A DNA stretch of 64,000 bases. It comes from Candidatus Arthromitus sp. SFB-turkey (lineage in GTDB: Bacteria; Bacillota; Clostridia; Clostridiales; Clostridiaceae). Position numbers and translations under genes: made by a program. The notes below the pieces were generated by a model that saw nothing but the letters and a program-made list of their open reading frames with translations, was not told the origin of the DNA and made no database searches. The DNA lies in NCBI RefSeq assembly GCF_001655775.1, contig NZ_LXFF01000016.1, positions 1 through 64,000 on the forward strand. The letters run 5' to 3'. Shown in pieces: positions 15,887 through 24,974 of this stretch; position 1 is the stretch's first letter; each line of letters begins with the position of its first letter.

Positions 15887-16552
15887 ATGTCTAATGAAAA
15901 TAAAAACGATAAAAAAGATAAAAAAATTGATAAGAAAAATGACAAAAAAAGTTTCTTAAAAAGTGAATGGTCAAAATTTTTGTTTATATCTGTAGTATCT
16001 CTTTTAATTGCTATAGTTGGTATAAACAACAACATTGAAAGAGAGAAAGATAAAATATTTAAAGAAATGAAATCAAAAATTAAATTGGAAGTTGAAAAAG
16101 AATTGTATAAAGAGTTATATGATAAATTTAAGGAAACAGTTAGAAATGATTTAAAGAAAGAGTATAGAGATTTTGTAAAAATAGAGCTTAAAAAAAGTTT
16201 GAGAGATGATACTTTTAGAGCTCTGAAACATCAAATAGATAATGAAGGTATTGATTTATCTTATGAAATATTTGAATCAATAGAGTATAAACAAAATGGA
16301 GAAAATATTCACCATTGTGAAGTTGTTGTAAATAATTTGGATAAAGTTTTTAATGAGGAATTAGAGGGACTTTTTAAACAAATATTTGGAAATGAACAAG
16401 ATAAAAAAGGTGTTTTATTAGTTTTTTCAGAAGAGCCTGAGGAAAATGGATATAGACCTGATTTTAGAATTGAAAAAGGTTTGAATGATCAAATTATGAT
16501 TATGAAAGACAATAAATTCAGGGATTTAGCGGATAATAATGTGATTTCTTAA
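15887..16552 (+). CDS. membrane-anchored coiled-coil protein
   Basis: A 221-residue protein with a highly charged N-terminal ~30 residues of repeated Asp-Lys-Lys, one transmembrane helix at about 33-48, a long charged coiled coil (about 52-110), and a C-terminal globular part (125-221) with Val-Leu-Leu-Val-Phe-Ser-Glu-Glu-Pro strands. By the positive-inside rule the C-terminal part would be outside. It lies 23 bp after the previous gene, with GGAGGT before the ATG. No known family recognised. Confidence 0.65.
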   Translation: MSNENKNDKKDKKIDKKNDKKSFLKSEWSKFLFISVVSLLIAIVGINNNIEREKDKIFKEMKSKIKLEVEKELYKELYDKFKETVRNDLKKEYRDFVKIELKKSLRDDTFRALKHQIDNEGIDLSYEIFESIEYKQNGENIHHCEVVVNNLDKVFNEELEGLFKQIFGNEQDKKGVLLVFSEEPEENGYRPDFRIEKGLNDQIMIMKDNKFRDLADNNVIS

Positions 16553-16572
16553 AATTTTAGGGAGGTAGGGTT

Positions 16573-16983
16573 ATGAAAAAAGGAAAATTAATTATGTGTT
16601 CAGTAGTGGGTGCTATAGTATGTTCAGCGTTGTGTATTGGATATTCAAATAAAAGCACAAACATTGCAACAATAAAGACTGAAGAGTATATTGATAATTT
16701 TAATTTCAAAGAGCAAGATAATCAGAGTATGGAAATAAATGATTATTGGGAAAGTGCATCTGTGGAAGAAATTAAAAATTCTATTTTAGGGTACATAGAT
16801 GACATGATGGAGTCTACAATTATTAAATTGGAAGATTTTAAGAAAGAGAATAATTTAAGTAAAATTAAATTATATGAAAATGAAATCAAACGTTTAAATA
16901 CAATACTCGATAATGTTAAGTCAGCAGAAACAAAAGAAGAATTAAGGAAAGCTATGCAAGTAAGACACAAAGATAGCGTTTAA
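16573..16983 (+). CDS. exported helical protein, paralogue of the gene at 17073
   Basis: A 136-residue protein with a signal-type N-terminus (about residues 6-22) containing three Cys; Ser-Ala-Leu-Cys could be a weak lipobox. The C-terminal ~80 residues (Trp-Glu-Ser-Ala-Ser-Val-Glu-Glu-Ile onward) align with the C-terminal part of the lipoprotein at 17073-17567: Leu/Ile-x-Tyr-Ile-Asp-x-Met, a central Lys/Glu helix, and a closing Ala-x-x-Lys-x-Glu-Leu-(R/K). The two are tandem duplicates. GGGAGGTAGGG precedes the ATG. Confidence 0.65.
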   Translation: MKKGKLIMCSVVGAIVCSALCIGYSNKSTNIATIKTEEYIDNFNFKEQDNQSMEINDYWESASVEEIKNSILGYIDDMMESTIIKLEDFKKENNLSKIKLYENEIKRLNTILDNVKSAETKEELRKAMQVRHKDSV

Positions 16984-17018
16984 AAAAACATTAGCTAGTA
17001 ATTATTATATGATAATAA

Positions 17019-17047
17019 TTGTAAATATCATCTAAATTTTGTATAAT
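17019..17047 (+). promoter_or_regulatory. promoter for the lipoprotein / haem-type membrane protein pair
   Basis: TTGTAA at 17019-17024 and TATAAT at 17042-17047, spacing exactly 17 bp, with the ribosome site (AAGGAGAG) about 10 bp downstream. It gives the 17073-17929 gene pair a transcript of its own inside the larger cluster. Confidence 0.65.
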
Positions 17048-17072
17048 GTTTTATGAAGGAGAGTGAAGATAA

Positions 17073-17567
17073 ATGAAAAATTTAAAGAAAATTTTAATTG
17101 GAACTACATCTTTAGTATTTTCAGTAGCTGTTTTGATGCAATGTACATCTTCAGGGTCAAATACAACAAGTGGTAATAATAATACTACTACTCAGACGCA
17201 AAGTGTTTCATAAGATAATTCACAGGGGACTTCAGATAATGAGTCTTCTTATGTAAACTTATATGATGGACGAGCTGCTTTTCCAGATTCAGTACATAAA
17301 TCTTGGCAAGATGGAACTTTAGATGAAGCTAGAGCAAGTGTACTTGAATATATTGATGGAATGATTGCAGGAATTCAAACTGATATAGAAAAATATGAGA
17401 AAGAGGCAAATACAGAAAAATTAAACATAGAAATGGGAAAACTTGAAAGAGTTGAGCAACTTAAAGAAAAAATTCTAGCTGCTAAAGAAAAATCTGAACT
17501 TAAAAATCTTATGCATGAAGAATTTAGATCTGGAACTTATAAAGATATATATGGGTCAGGTAATTAA
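17073..17567 (+). pseudogene. lipoprotein gene with an in-frame TAA at codon 47
   Basis: ATG 17073 opens a clear lipoprotein signal (lipidated Cys at 24) and a Ser/Thr/Asn linker, meets TAA at 17211-17213, then the same frame continues for another 117 codons to the stop at 17565-17567. The second part is the conserved one: it aligns with the paralogue at 16573 from Trp-Gln-Asp-Gly-Thr to the end. The site falls in low-complexity linker, where TAA could arise from CAA or GAA by one change. Truncation would release only a lipid-anchored stub. Its stop overlaps the next start codon (TAATG), so the lesion may also reduce translation of the downstream gene. Confidence 0.65.
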
Positions 17568-17929
17568 TGGAACTTTATCAAATTTTAGGTTGGCTTAATG
17601 TATGGGTGTTTGTACTTTTAGTAATAAAAGCACCCCTTAAAACTTTGAATAAAAAGCTTAAAAACAAACAATTAATGAAAATAAATTCATTACTTACAAA
17701 GTATCATAAATATTTAGGAATATTTATGATTGTTGTCGCGATTGCACATGCATATGTAATAGGTACATTGTTTAGGTTTAATTCAGGAACTTTAATTTTA
17801 ATAGGTATAATAATTACAGCTATTGTAGGATTTTTAATTCGTGCTACACGTAAAAAAATATTTTTAACAATTCATAGAATTTTATCAATAGTTGTTTTGT
17901 TACTTATGATTAATCACATATATTTCTAA
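17567..17929 (+). CDS. minimal four-helix membrane protein with two bis-histidine helices (haem b type)
   Basis: A 120-residue protein with four predicted transmembrane helices. Two of them each carry a His pair 14 residues apart: one in the helix beginning Tyr-His-Lys-Tyr-Leu-Gly and ending Ala-His-Ala-Tyr, the other in the last helix beginning Ile-His-Arg-Ile-Leu and ending Asn-His-Ile-Tyr. His-x13-His pairs on two helices are the signature of two stacked b-haems in ferric reductase and cytochrome b-like proteins. No flavin or NAD domain is attached. The start codon overlaps the stop of the lipoprotein gene (TAATG). Haem binding is inferred from the pattern only. Confidence 0.65.
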   Translation: MELYQILGWLNVWVFVLLVIKAPLKTLNKKLKNKQLMKINSLLTKYHKYLGIFMIVVAIAHAYVIGTLFRFNSGTLILIGIIITAIVGFLIRATRKKIFLTIHRILSIVVLLLMINHIYF

Positions 17930-17936
17930 AATTTTA

Positions 17937-17970
17937 AGTGGTCACTTTATTTTTAGTGACCACTATTTTT
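17937..17970. terminator. bidirectional terminator at the 17929/birA junction
   Basis: AGTGGTCACT / AGTGACCACT stem (17938-17947, 17955-17964) with a T-rich loop and T tract. The birA stop codon lies inside the hairpin. Confidence 0.8.
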
Positions 17971-18723
17971 ATAAACATTTTTAAGAGAAATTTCTCCAGA
18001 ATTAATTGATATGATTTCATTATCCGTTTTTAAAAGAAGATGTCCAAAATTATTAAATCCATAAACGGTTCCATTAATTTCATTTTCATTTAGTTTTATA
18101 TATATTTTTTTGTTTAGAAGATAAGATTTATCTGTATATTCATGTAAAAAATTTTCAAAATTATTTGAAAGAAAGTAGTTGTAATATTTAAATAAATAAT
18201 TTGTCAAACTATTTATAAAATAATTTTTAATTATAATTTTTGGTGTATTTAGTTTTAAACTTGTGGCTTTTTTTCTTAGTTCATTAGGAAAATCATTTTC
18301 ATTGTGATAGAGATTTATTCCAATTCCTGCAATTATGAATTCCCCATATGTATTTGATATTGATTCACATAAAATTCCACATACTTTTTTGTGATTTATT
18401 AAAATATCATTAGGCCATTTTATATTTGAAGATATTGAATAATCTTCTAAAAGTTTTGTTATACCTAAGCATATAAAAAGTGTTAAGGTCTCATATTTTA
18501 AATTTTCAAATTCTTTTCTAAAAATGATTGAATAATAAAGTCCATTGTTTTTAGAAGATTCCCACGAATTTCCGAATCTACCACGTCCGTTTGTTTGTTC
18601 ATTTGAAATTATTATTGTTCCAGTTTTAGGATTTGTGTTACAGAGATTTTTTGCATATTTGTTTGTAGAATCTATTGTTTCAAATTCATAGATAGGTGCG
18701 TCAAAAGCATTAATTAAATTCAT
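17953..18723 (-). CDS. birA: biotin--[acetyl-CoA-carboxylase] ligase, catalytic type
   Basis: A 256-residue ligase that activates biotin to biotinyl-AMP and transfers it to a carrier lysine. The biotin/ATP loop Gly-Arg-Gly-Arg-Phe-Gly-Asn-Ser-Trp and the Lys-Trp-Pro-Asn-Asp-Ile motif are both present, followed by Gly-Ile-Leu-Cys-Glu-Ser and the small C-terminal beta domain. It starts directly at the catalytic domain, so it lacks the N-terminal helix-turn-helix of bifunctional BirA repressors. The visible target in this window is the OadC carrier (60965-61312). Confidence 0.93.
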   Translation of the reverse strand: MNLINAFDAPIYEFETIDSTNKYAKNLCNTNPKTGTIIISNEQTNGRGRFGNSWESSKNNGLYYSIIFRKEFENLKYETLTLFICLGITKLLEDYSISSNIKWPNDILINHKKVCGILCESISNTYGEFIIAGIGINLYHNENDFPNELRKKATSLKLNTPKIIIKNYFINSLTNYLFKYYNYFLSNNFENFLHEYTDKSYLLNKKIYIKLNENEINGTVYGFNNFGHLLLKTDNEIISINSGEISLKNVYKNSGH

Positions 18724-18870
18724 TTAATTTCTCCTTGTTGATAAAATTAAAAGTATTATAAATTATTTCAAAAATTATTTCAAATCGTGTAAAAATTATA
18801 CATTATGTGATAAAATATGAATTTGTATGACATGATTAGCTAAATTAATTTTATTAGTTGAGGTAGAAAA

Positions 18871-19515
18871 ATGAGATTAAGGAGAAAACCGTGGGCTCGT
18901 CCAGAACTTTTGCAAAGTGAATTATTTATAGAGAATCCTAGAGAATTTAAAGGATCTTGGAATAAAGTTTTCAATAATAATAATGAAATTTGTTTAGAGC
19001 TAGGTTGCGGAAAAGGAAGGTTTATTTCAAATATTGCTCAGAAAAATAAAGATAAAAACTTTATAGCTATAGATTTAAAAGATGAAGTTTTAGTTTATGT
19101 AAAAAGAAAATGTGAAGAACTTAATCTTGAAAATGTTAGAATACTTTCTTTTGATATTAATTACATAAATGAAATTTTTGAAAAAGGTGAAGTTTCAGAT
19201 ATTTATTTAAATTTTTCAACTCCATGGCCAAAAACAAAACACAACAAAAGAAGATTAACTCATCCTAGATTTTTAAATAAATATTTAGAGATTATTAATT
19301 CTAATTCAAAAATAATGTTAAAAACAGATCATGAATTATTTTTTTTAGATTCAATTGAATATTTGAACGAAAATGGTTTTGATATTTTATATAAAACAAT
19401 GGATTTACATAATGAAGAGATTGAAAATATAATGACTGAATATGAAGAGAAGTTTTTAAATAAGGGAATGAAGATAATGTATTTAACTGCAAAATTTAAC
19501 GAAAGGAAAAAATAA
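18871..19515 (+). CDS. trmB: tRNA (guanine-N7-)-methyltransferase
   Basis: A 214-residue SAM-dependent enzyme that makes m7G46 in tRNA. SAM motif [10 protein letters not shown] at 42-51; the family-specific Asn-Phe-Ser-x-Pro-Trp-Pro-Lys-x-Lys-His-x-Lys-Arg-Arg-Leu segment follows, with Asp replaced by Ser in the usual Phe-x-Asp-Pro-Trp. Full length. The next gene (argS) starts 3 bp after its stop, a clear operon of two tRNA-related functions. Confidence 0.93.
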   Translation: MRLRRKPWARPELLQSELFIENPREFKGSWNKVFNNNNEICLELGCGKGRFISNIAQKNKDKNFIAIDLKDEVLVYVKRKCEELNLENVRILSFDINYINEIFEKGEVSDIYLNFSTPWPKTKHNKRRLTHPRFLNKYLEIINSNSKIMLKTDHELFFLDSIEYLNENGFDILYKTMDLHNEEIENIMTEYEEKFLNKGMKIMYLTAKFNERKK

Positions 19516-19517
19516 AG

Positions 19518-21212
19518 ATGGATTATAAAAAATTAATTAGTGATCTTATAGAAGAAGTTTTAAATATAAATGTTTATGATTCAATTGAAATACCTCCTGA
19601 TAGCAATATGGGTGATTTTGCTTTTCCATGTTTTAAACTTGCAAAAGAATTAAGAAAGTCACCACAATCTATTGCGGAAGATTTAAAATCTAAATTATCT
19701 CATGAAAGTATTTCAAAGATTGAAGTTGTTGGAGCATATTTGAATTTTTTTATTGATAAGTCTAAATTTTCGAGAGATATATTATTTAAAGTTTTGAAAG
19801 GGAAGAGCCAATATGGATATTCAAATTATGGAGAGAATAAAACCATAATTGTTGAATATTCATCTCCGAACATTGCAAAACCATTTCACATAGGACATTT
19901 ATTTACAACAGTTGTTGGAAATGCTTTGTATAGAATACATAAATCTCAAGGTTACAATGTAGTAGGTATTAATTATTTAGGAGATTGGGGAACTCAGTTT
20001 GGAAAGTTGATTTATGCTTATAAAAGATGGGTTAATTTGGATGAACTTGAAAAAAATCCAATTTCAGAATTGTTTAGGATATATGTTAAATTTCATGATG
20101 AAGTGGATAAAGACCCATCTCTTGAAGATGAGGGAAGAAAATATTTTAAAATGCTTGAAGAAGGCGATGAAGAATGTAGAAATCTCTGGAAAAAATTTAG
20201 AGATTTAAGTTTATGTGAGTTTGAGAAATTATATAAAGTTCTTGGAGTTAAATTTGATTCTTATGATGGAGAAGCATTTTTTTCAGATAAAATCGAAGAT
20301 GTTGTAAATGAAATTGATTCTAAGGGATTGTTAGTTGAATCCTTAGGAGCTCGTGTTGTTAAACTTGATGATTATAATATGCCACCATGTATTATAAAAA
20401 AAGCTGATGGAGCTACTATTTATGCAACAAGAGATATTACAGCAGCAATATATAGAAAGAAGAAATATGATTTTTATAAAAATATATATGTTGTTGGAAA
20501 TCCTCAAGCTCTTCATTTTAAGCAAGTTTTTAAAACTTTAGAATTAATGGGAAATGATTGGGCGAAAGATTGTGTGCATGTTGGATTTGGATTAGTTAAG
20601 TTTAAAGATAAAAAGCTTTCTTCAAGAAAAGGAGAAGTTATACTTTTAGAGGAACTTTTAAATATGTCTATAGAGAAAATAAAAACTGTTATAGATGAAA
20701 AGAATCCTAATCTTAAAAATAAAGAGGAAGTTTCTCAAAAAGTTGGTATTGGAGCTATTGTTTTTAATTATTTAAAAATGAATAGAGAAAGAGATATAAT
20801 TTTTGATTTTGATGAGGTTCTTTCTTTTGAGGGAGAAACTGGTCCATATGTACAATATACTTTTGCTAGAGCGAAATCTATTTTAAGAAAAAGCGGTGTA
20901 GATATAGAAAATCTAGAATTTTTAAAATACTTGGAATTATTAGTAGATACTAATGAAATTTCTTTAATAAGAGTTTTAGGAGATTTTAATAATCAAATAA
21001 AATCTTCAATTAAATTTTTAGAGCCATCAATAATAACTCGATATGTTATAGAAGTTTCTAAGAATTTTAATAAATTTTATAATTCAAACAATATTTTGAA
21101 TTTAAATGATGAGAATTTAAAAATTGCAAGACTTATTTTAGTTTATGCTACAACTATAGTTATAAAAAATGCTTTGTATTTAATTGGAATTGAAACTGTT
21201 GATGAAATGTAA
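19518..21212 (+). CDS. argS: arginyl-tRNA synthetase
   Basis: A 564-residue class I synthetase. The N-terminal Add1-like domain (1-100) is followed by [13 protein letters not shown] (the HIGH motif) near 112-124, the catalytic domain with Gly-Asp-Trp-Gly-Thr-Gln-Phe-Gly, a Leu-Ser-Ser-Arg-Lys-Gly-Glu loop in place of KMSKS, and the DALR anticodon-binding domain with Glu-Thr-Gly-Pro-Tyr-Val-Gln-Tyr. Complete, cotranscribed with trmB, terminated at 21211-21241. Confidence 0.97.
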   Translation: MDYKKLISDLIEEVLNINVYDSIEIPPDSNMGDFAFPCFKLAKELRKSPQSIAEDLKSKLSHESISKIEVVGAYLNFFIDKSKFSRDILFKVLKGKSQYGYSNYGENKTIIVEYSSPNIAKPFHIGHLFTTVVGNALYRIHKSQGYNVVGINYLGDWGTQFGKLIYAYKRWVNLDELEKNPISELFRIYVKFHDEVDKDPSLEDEGRKYFKMLEEGDEECRNLWKKFRDLSLCEFEKLYKVLGVKFDSYDGEAFFSDKIEDVVNEIDSKGLLVESLGARVVKLDDYNMPPCIIKKADGATIYATRDITAAIYRKKKYDFYKNIYVVGNPQALHFKQVFKTLELMGNDWAKDCVHVGFGLVKFKDKKLSSRKGEVILLEELLNMSIEKIKTVIDEKNPNLKNKEEVSQKVGIGAIVFNYLKMNRERDIIFDFDEVLSFEGETGPYVQYTFARAKSILRKSGVDIENLEFLKYLELLVDTNEISLIRVLGDFNNQIKSSIKFLEPSIITRYVIEVSKNFNKFYNSNNILNLNDENLKIARLILVYATTIVIKNALYLIGIETVDEM

Positions 21213-21241
21213 AAGAGAATACATTAAGTATTCTCTTTTTT
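21211..21241. terminator. bidirectional terminator after argS
   Basis: AAAAGAGAATAC / GTATTCTCTTTT stem with a five-base loop and T run; its complement can also end the convergent secreted-protein gene that stops at 21240. Confidence 0.85.
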
Positions 21242-21656
21242 ATCTATAATTAAATTGTCCTAATATATCTATTTCTTGATTTGTTTCTTTTTCAACTCCA
21301 GTAAATGTAATTTGATAAGTTCCTTTTTCTTCAAGTGGATATCTTAAATTAATTCTTATTATTGGTTGTAAAATGTCTATGAATTGAGGCACGATATTTA
21401 TTAATTGTTTTCCAGATGGGGAAACAAGTGAGAATGGATGAAGATATTTAAATTGATAATTTGATGGAAGTAAAAAAGCAATTTGATTATTACCAAATAC
21501 AAACATATTTTGTAGATAAATAGACTTTATATTTCTATTACATTCATAATTGAGATAATCTTGTTTTGAATTACATATTTTAGAGTTAGTAAATAAACTA
21601 GAGAAAATTATTAGTGATGAGATTAAAATTCGTATTAACAAAAAACCACCCCACAA
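21240..21656 (-). CDS. small secreted protein of unknown function
   Basis: Open from TTG 21656 (138 codons), but that start lies inside a terminator hairpin; TTG at 21641, at the end of the hairpin, is the more natural start and puts a signal-type hydrophobic helix (Leu-Ile-Arg-Ile-Leu-Ile and following) right at the N-terminus. The mature ~110 residues look beta-rich, with Gly-Thr-Tyr-Gln-Ile-Thr-Phe-Thr-Gly-Val resembling one Ig-like strand pair, as in the large surface protein transcribed just upstream. Translation starting at the foot of a terminator suggests read-through or attenuation. Confidence 0.55.
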   Translation of the reverse strand: MWGGFLLIRILISSLIIFSSLFTNSKICNSKQDYLNYECNRNIKSIYLQNMFVFGNNQIAFLLPSNYQFKYLHPFSLVSPSGKQLINIVPQFIDILQPIIRINLRYPLEEKGTYQITFTGVEKETNQEIDILGQFNYR

Positions 21657-21682
21657 ACTTGTTTTATTGTAGGGTGGTTTTT
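21641..21682 (-). terminator. intrinsic terminator of the 974-residue surface protein
   Basis: 11-bp perfect stem (arms 21641-21651 and 21672-21682, with GGGTGG/CCACCC cores), 20-nt loop. It begins one base after the stop codon of the surface-protein gene. The following T run is short and leads straight into the possible TTG start of the next gene. Confidence 0.75.
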
Positions 21683-24607
21683 TTATTCAACTCTTATACC
21701 TAAACTTCTAAATAATTGTTTTGGTTCTTCTTCATTTAACATTTTAGCTAATATTATTCTTAATGCAACATCTTGACTATTTACAGATTGAAGTGTTGTG
21801 TTAAACTCATTAATCCAAAAGTTAACACCGTTTAAATCTCCTGTTCTATTTACAATTATTGGGTATAAAGCACGAATTTTATCTTGAGCTGTAAGATGAA
21901 CAGAATTAAATTCATGTGCATCTAAAATTCTATATATAAATTCAGGTCCACTTATTCGCTGGCTACGAAGTGAATCGTACCAATAATTAAATCCAGATTC
22001 ATCAGCGTATCGTATTTTGTATCTATCAGTTTCATTAACGGGAGTTAAAGTTGAGATATAAACTCTTGCTAAATAATTTTTTAGTGGGTCATTAGATACC
22101 TGAGATGTAAAATCATCTAATTTTATATTTTGAGAAGTACCATCTGAAAATGTAACTGTTAAATATAAATTTCTATAAAGTTTGCTAGGTACAAGTCCGC
22201 TAAGATATATTCTTCCATTTGAATATGATGCCTTTATCTCAGGAATACTACAAGTAACATTAGTTATTGTTTTATTTTGAGGTGCTGAGTATGTGAAATT
22301 AATAGAATCACTTGCGTATGTTAAAGAGCTTGAAGAAACATTTATTTGTGCTGAATTTGAACCACCTTGATTAATAATATTACTTTCTCTAAATGTAATG
22401 GTTTGTTTATAAACATCTCCTGTTGTAGTATTTCTAAGTTCAACAACATATCTGTTCCCATCTATGAATTTTTTTCCTGTCTTAAGATCTCTAGTTATAG
22501 AGTCTGTCGTGAATTTTTCTCCATAAAAATTCTGACTAAAATTTTCATATAAAACATCATTATTATCATAGTAATCATAAATCTTTAAATTGAAATCATA
22601 GTTAGTATATCCAGGAAGAGTACTTAAATTTTTTAATGTGAAAGTAGAAAAACTGTTAAACAGTAAGTCTAAATTAAGGTTATAAAGAGTGTTTCTATTG
22701 TAAATAAAACTTGTATTAAAAGTTCTTGTTCCTGTATTGATTTCTATATTATAAACTTTACCAAATAATAATTGACTAGGAGGTTTTATAGAAATTTCTA
22801 CAACTCTATTATTTCCAATTTGTTTTACAGATGAGGTTGATGTTATATTTGTACCGAGTTCATCTGTTATTTTAATTGAAGTGTGTAAATTAGATTGTAA
22901 AAATTTATCGACTATATCTAATCTAAGAATTAATTCTTGTTGATTATTAGTTGTTGGAACTAAACTTTGTATAATGTTAGTTAGTTCAACATTTGATGAT
23001 GATGTACTTACTAAAAATTCTCCAGTAAAAGAGATTGTGTTTCCGTTAGAAGAACTTTTTATAAATGTGTAGGTATTTGTTCCATTTACAAGCTTATCTT
23101 TTGAAATATTAGTTGTGAAACTTCTTTTATCATTTGAAAGTGGAACACTAATTGAATCATTTATTATAAGCAAATCACTATCAGAAAAAGTTTCATTTGA
23201 AGGAAGAAGAGAGTTATTTGGTCTAAAGGTTAAAGAAACTTCATTATCAGTAGAAGAGTTTTTTATTACATCAAAAGCAAGAGATTGAGATGATGTTGAT
23301 GAATTTGAAACGGTAAATGGAAACAATAACGATTTAGTTGGAGTATATACTTTTACATAAATTTGAGCATTATTTGATAAATTCCCAACATTTGAATTTG
23401 TTGTAAGTTGAGCTTGAAGTGTTGATGAAGAAATTCTTTTTTCATCAGTAATTCCTATTTCATTTCCAAAATCATCGTAATAAACAAATTTTATATAAGT
23501 ATTTGGAGTATTAAATCCCGCATTTGTTAAATCATCACCAATTATAGGAACAGTTATTTGTGATCCTTGTTTTAAAACTAAGCTTGAAGCATTTACAAAT
23601 TTCATAAAAGGAATAGATGTTTCTGTATTTGTAGCCGTACTTGGAACTTTGAAATTTAAAATTTGAGTACCAGTATTATTTTTTATTTCAACTCGAATAA
23701 TTGTATCAGCAGTAATATTATTTAAAATTACATTTCCATTATTATCATAAGTTGGAACAAATCTAAATCCTAAATTATCTGCATTAAAAAAGTCAATGTT
23801 ACTTGTGTTTATATTTCCAAAGTTTAAAGTTAGGTTAAGTGTATTGTCAGAATTTTTAGTTGATGTATAGGTAAAATTATTTGTAGAAGCTGAATTTATT
23901 TGAATGGAATTTGTTGTGTAAGTAAATGGAATTTTTATAGTTTTATTTTGATTTTCAGAATTTGTTAAGGTGTATTCTATATAATAAACTTTACCTAGTG
24001 ATAATGGAGATGAACCTAGATTAAATATAAAATTTCTAGGATTAGTAATATTTTCAAGAGATCCGATTTGTCTATTGTTTTCATCTAGAATTCTAGCGCT
24101 TGATATAGTGTCTTGTATATTTAGTAGAGTAAAACGAGCATTTAATTTGTATATACCGTTTAAATTTGTAAGAGATATTATAGGATTTAGTGAAGTGACA
24201 TAGACATCTTGATTTGATAGCTCAGGAAAATCAATATATACAGGAGAATGTAATTCTTTTGATGGTGAGGAACCTGAAATTTTATCATTAAAAATTAGTG
24301 AGTATATACCATCTGTTAAATTTTCATTTAAATAGAGTTTAAAATCTGAAGAGTTTTTAGTAAAAGTATATGATTTGTCTGTTAAGGAATTAAAAAGTTT
24401 TATACTACTAGTACTGTTATGCACAGAAGTATCTTTAAACTTTAAAGTTATAACTTTATCTTTGTAACTAATATCATAAGTTTCATTTGTTAAAGGGTAT
24501 ATAGTGCTTGATAATGCTTTAGGAGTTTCAGCCCCACCAGTTGATAAAAATAATGCTGAAGCAGTTACACCTAAGGATACAGAAGATATTATTTTCATCT
24601 TATTCAT
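21683..24607 (-). CDS. large secreted surface protein with C-terminal DUF4214
   Basis: 974 residues: signal peptide (about 1-26, ending around Gly-Gly-Ala-Glu), then roughly 800 residues of Ser/Thr/Asn-rich beta sequence with recurring strand patterns such as Leu-x-Phe-Gly-Lys-Val-Tyr-x-(I/L)-Glu, which read as several Ig-like or adhesin-type modules. The last ~130 residues form a DUF4214 unit (Tyr-Ala-Asp-Glu-Ser-Gly-Phe-Asn-Tyr-Trp-Tyr-Asp, then a second Asp-Leu-Asn-Gly-Val-Asn-Phe-Trp). DUF4214 is common at the ends of surface and S-layer-associated proteins. No LPXTG or SLH motif is seen. A good GGAGG precedes ATG 24607. Confidence 0.75.
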   Translation of the reverse strand: MNKMKIISSVSLGVTASALFLSTGGAETPKALSSTIYPLTNETYDISYKDKVITLKFKDTSVHNSTSSIKLFNSLTDKSYTFTKNSSDFKLYLNENLTDGIYSLIFNDKISGSSPSKELHSPVYIDFPELSNQDVYVTSLNPIISLTNLNGIYKLNARFTLLNIQDTISSARILDENNRQIGSLENITNPRNFIFNLGSSPLSLGKVYYIEYTLTNSENQNKTIKIPFTYTTNSIQINSASTNNFTYTSTKNSDNTLNLTLNFGNINTSNIDFFNADNLGFRFVPTYDNNGNVILNNITADTIIRVEIKNNTGTQILNFKVPSTATNTETSIPFMKFVNASSLVLKQGSQITVPIIGDDLTNAGFNTPNTYIKFVYYDDFGNEIGITDEKRISSSTLQAQLTTNSNVGNLSNNAQIYVKVYTPTKSLLFPFTVSNSSTSSQSLAFDVIKNSSTDNEVSLTFRPNNSLLPSNETFSDSDLLIINDSISVPLSNDKRSFTTNISKDKLVNGTNTYTFIKSSSNGNTISFTGEFLVSTSSSNVELTNIIQSLVPTTNNQQELILRLDIVDKFLQSNLHTSIKITDELGTNITSTSSVKQIGNNRVVEISIKPPSQLLFGKVYNIEINTGTRTFNTSFIYNRNTLYNLNLDLLFNSFSTFTLKNLSTLPGYTNYDFNLKIYDYYDNNDVLYENFSQNFYGEKFTTDSITRDLKTGKKFIDGNRYVVELRNTTTGDVYKQTITFRESNIINQGGSNSAQINVSSSSLTYASDSINFTYSAPQNKTITNVTCSIPEIKASYSNGRIYLSGLVPSKLYRNLYLTVTFSDGTSQNIKLDDFTSQVSNDPLKNYLARVYISTLTPVNETDRYKIRYADESGFNYWYDSLRSQRISGPEFIYRILDAHEFNSVHLTAQDKIRALYPIIVNRTGDLNGVNFWINEFNTTLQSVNSQDVALRIILAKMLNEEEPKQLFRSLGIRVE

Positions 24608-24974
24608 TAATAAGTTCCTCCGAATTTATATAAAAACTAAAATTTGTTCCAAAAGAGAAAAAAATAAAAATATTATTAATATTATGTTAATAATACAATG
24701 AAATAAATTTAAACTCAATATAGAATTATTAAAAAATTTTTTTTATGTAGATTTTATTAAGTATGTGTGCTATAATTCAAAAGATATATTTGCATGTAGT
24801 TTTATAAATTCGGATAAAATTTTTATTTCTTTAGTGTTATGTTGTTTTTATAATTGATGTATTTTTATAATTATTTGATTTTCATTTCTAATGTGTTTTA
24901 TAGAGCATTTCTTTTTAGTTTCCATTTTGTTTTTATATGTTTAATTTTATTTTAGTTTTTAGAAAGGATTTTTA
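24608..24974. other. 367-bp intergenic region with divergent promoters
   Basis: No supported gene. It separates the leftward surface-protein gene from the rightward mscS gene. On the + strand there is an extended -10 element, TGCTATAAT (24768-24776), about 200 bp before mscS, implying a long AT-rich 5' leader in which I see no riboswitch or hairpin of note. A GGAGG ribosome site for the leftward gene is at its left edge. Confidence 0.5.

Noticed and set aside
18724-18870. T-box leader before trmB-argS
   Set aside because: No T-box sequence (GGTGG-type antiterminator core) or stem pattern; the gap is too short.
21900-24700. Short + strand frames within the 974-residue surface protein gene
   Set aside because: They lie opposite a continuous signal-peptide-bearing gene, and lack ribosome sites and recognisable sequence.
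24608-24974. Riboswitch in the long leader of mscS
   Set aside because: No paired conserved core could be found by eye; only AT-rich sequence with one extended -10 element.
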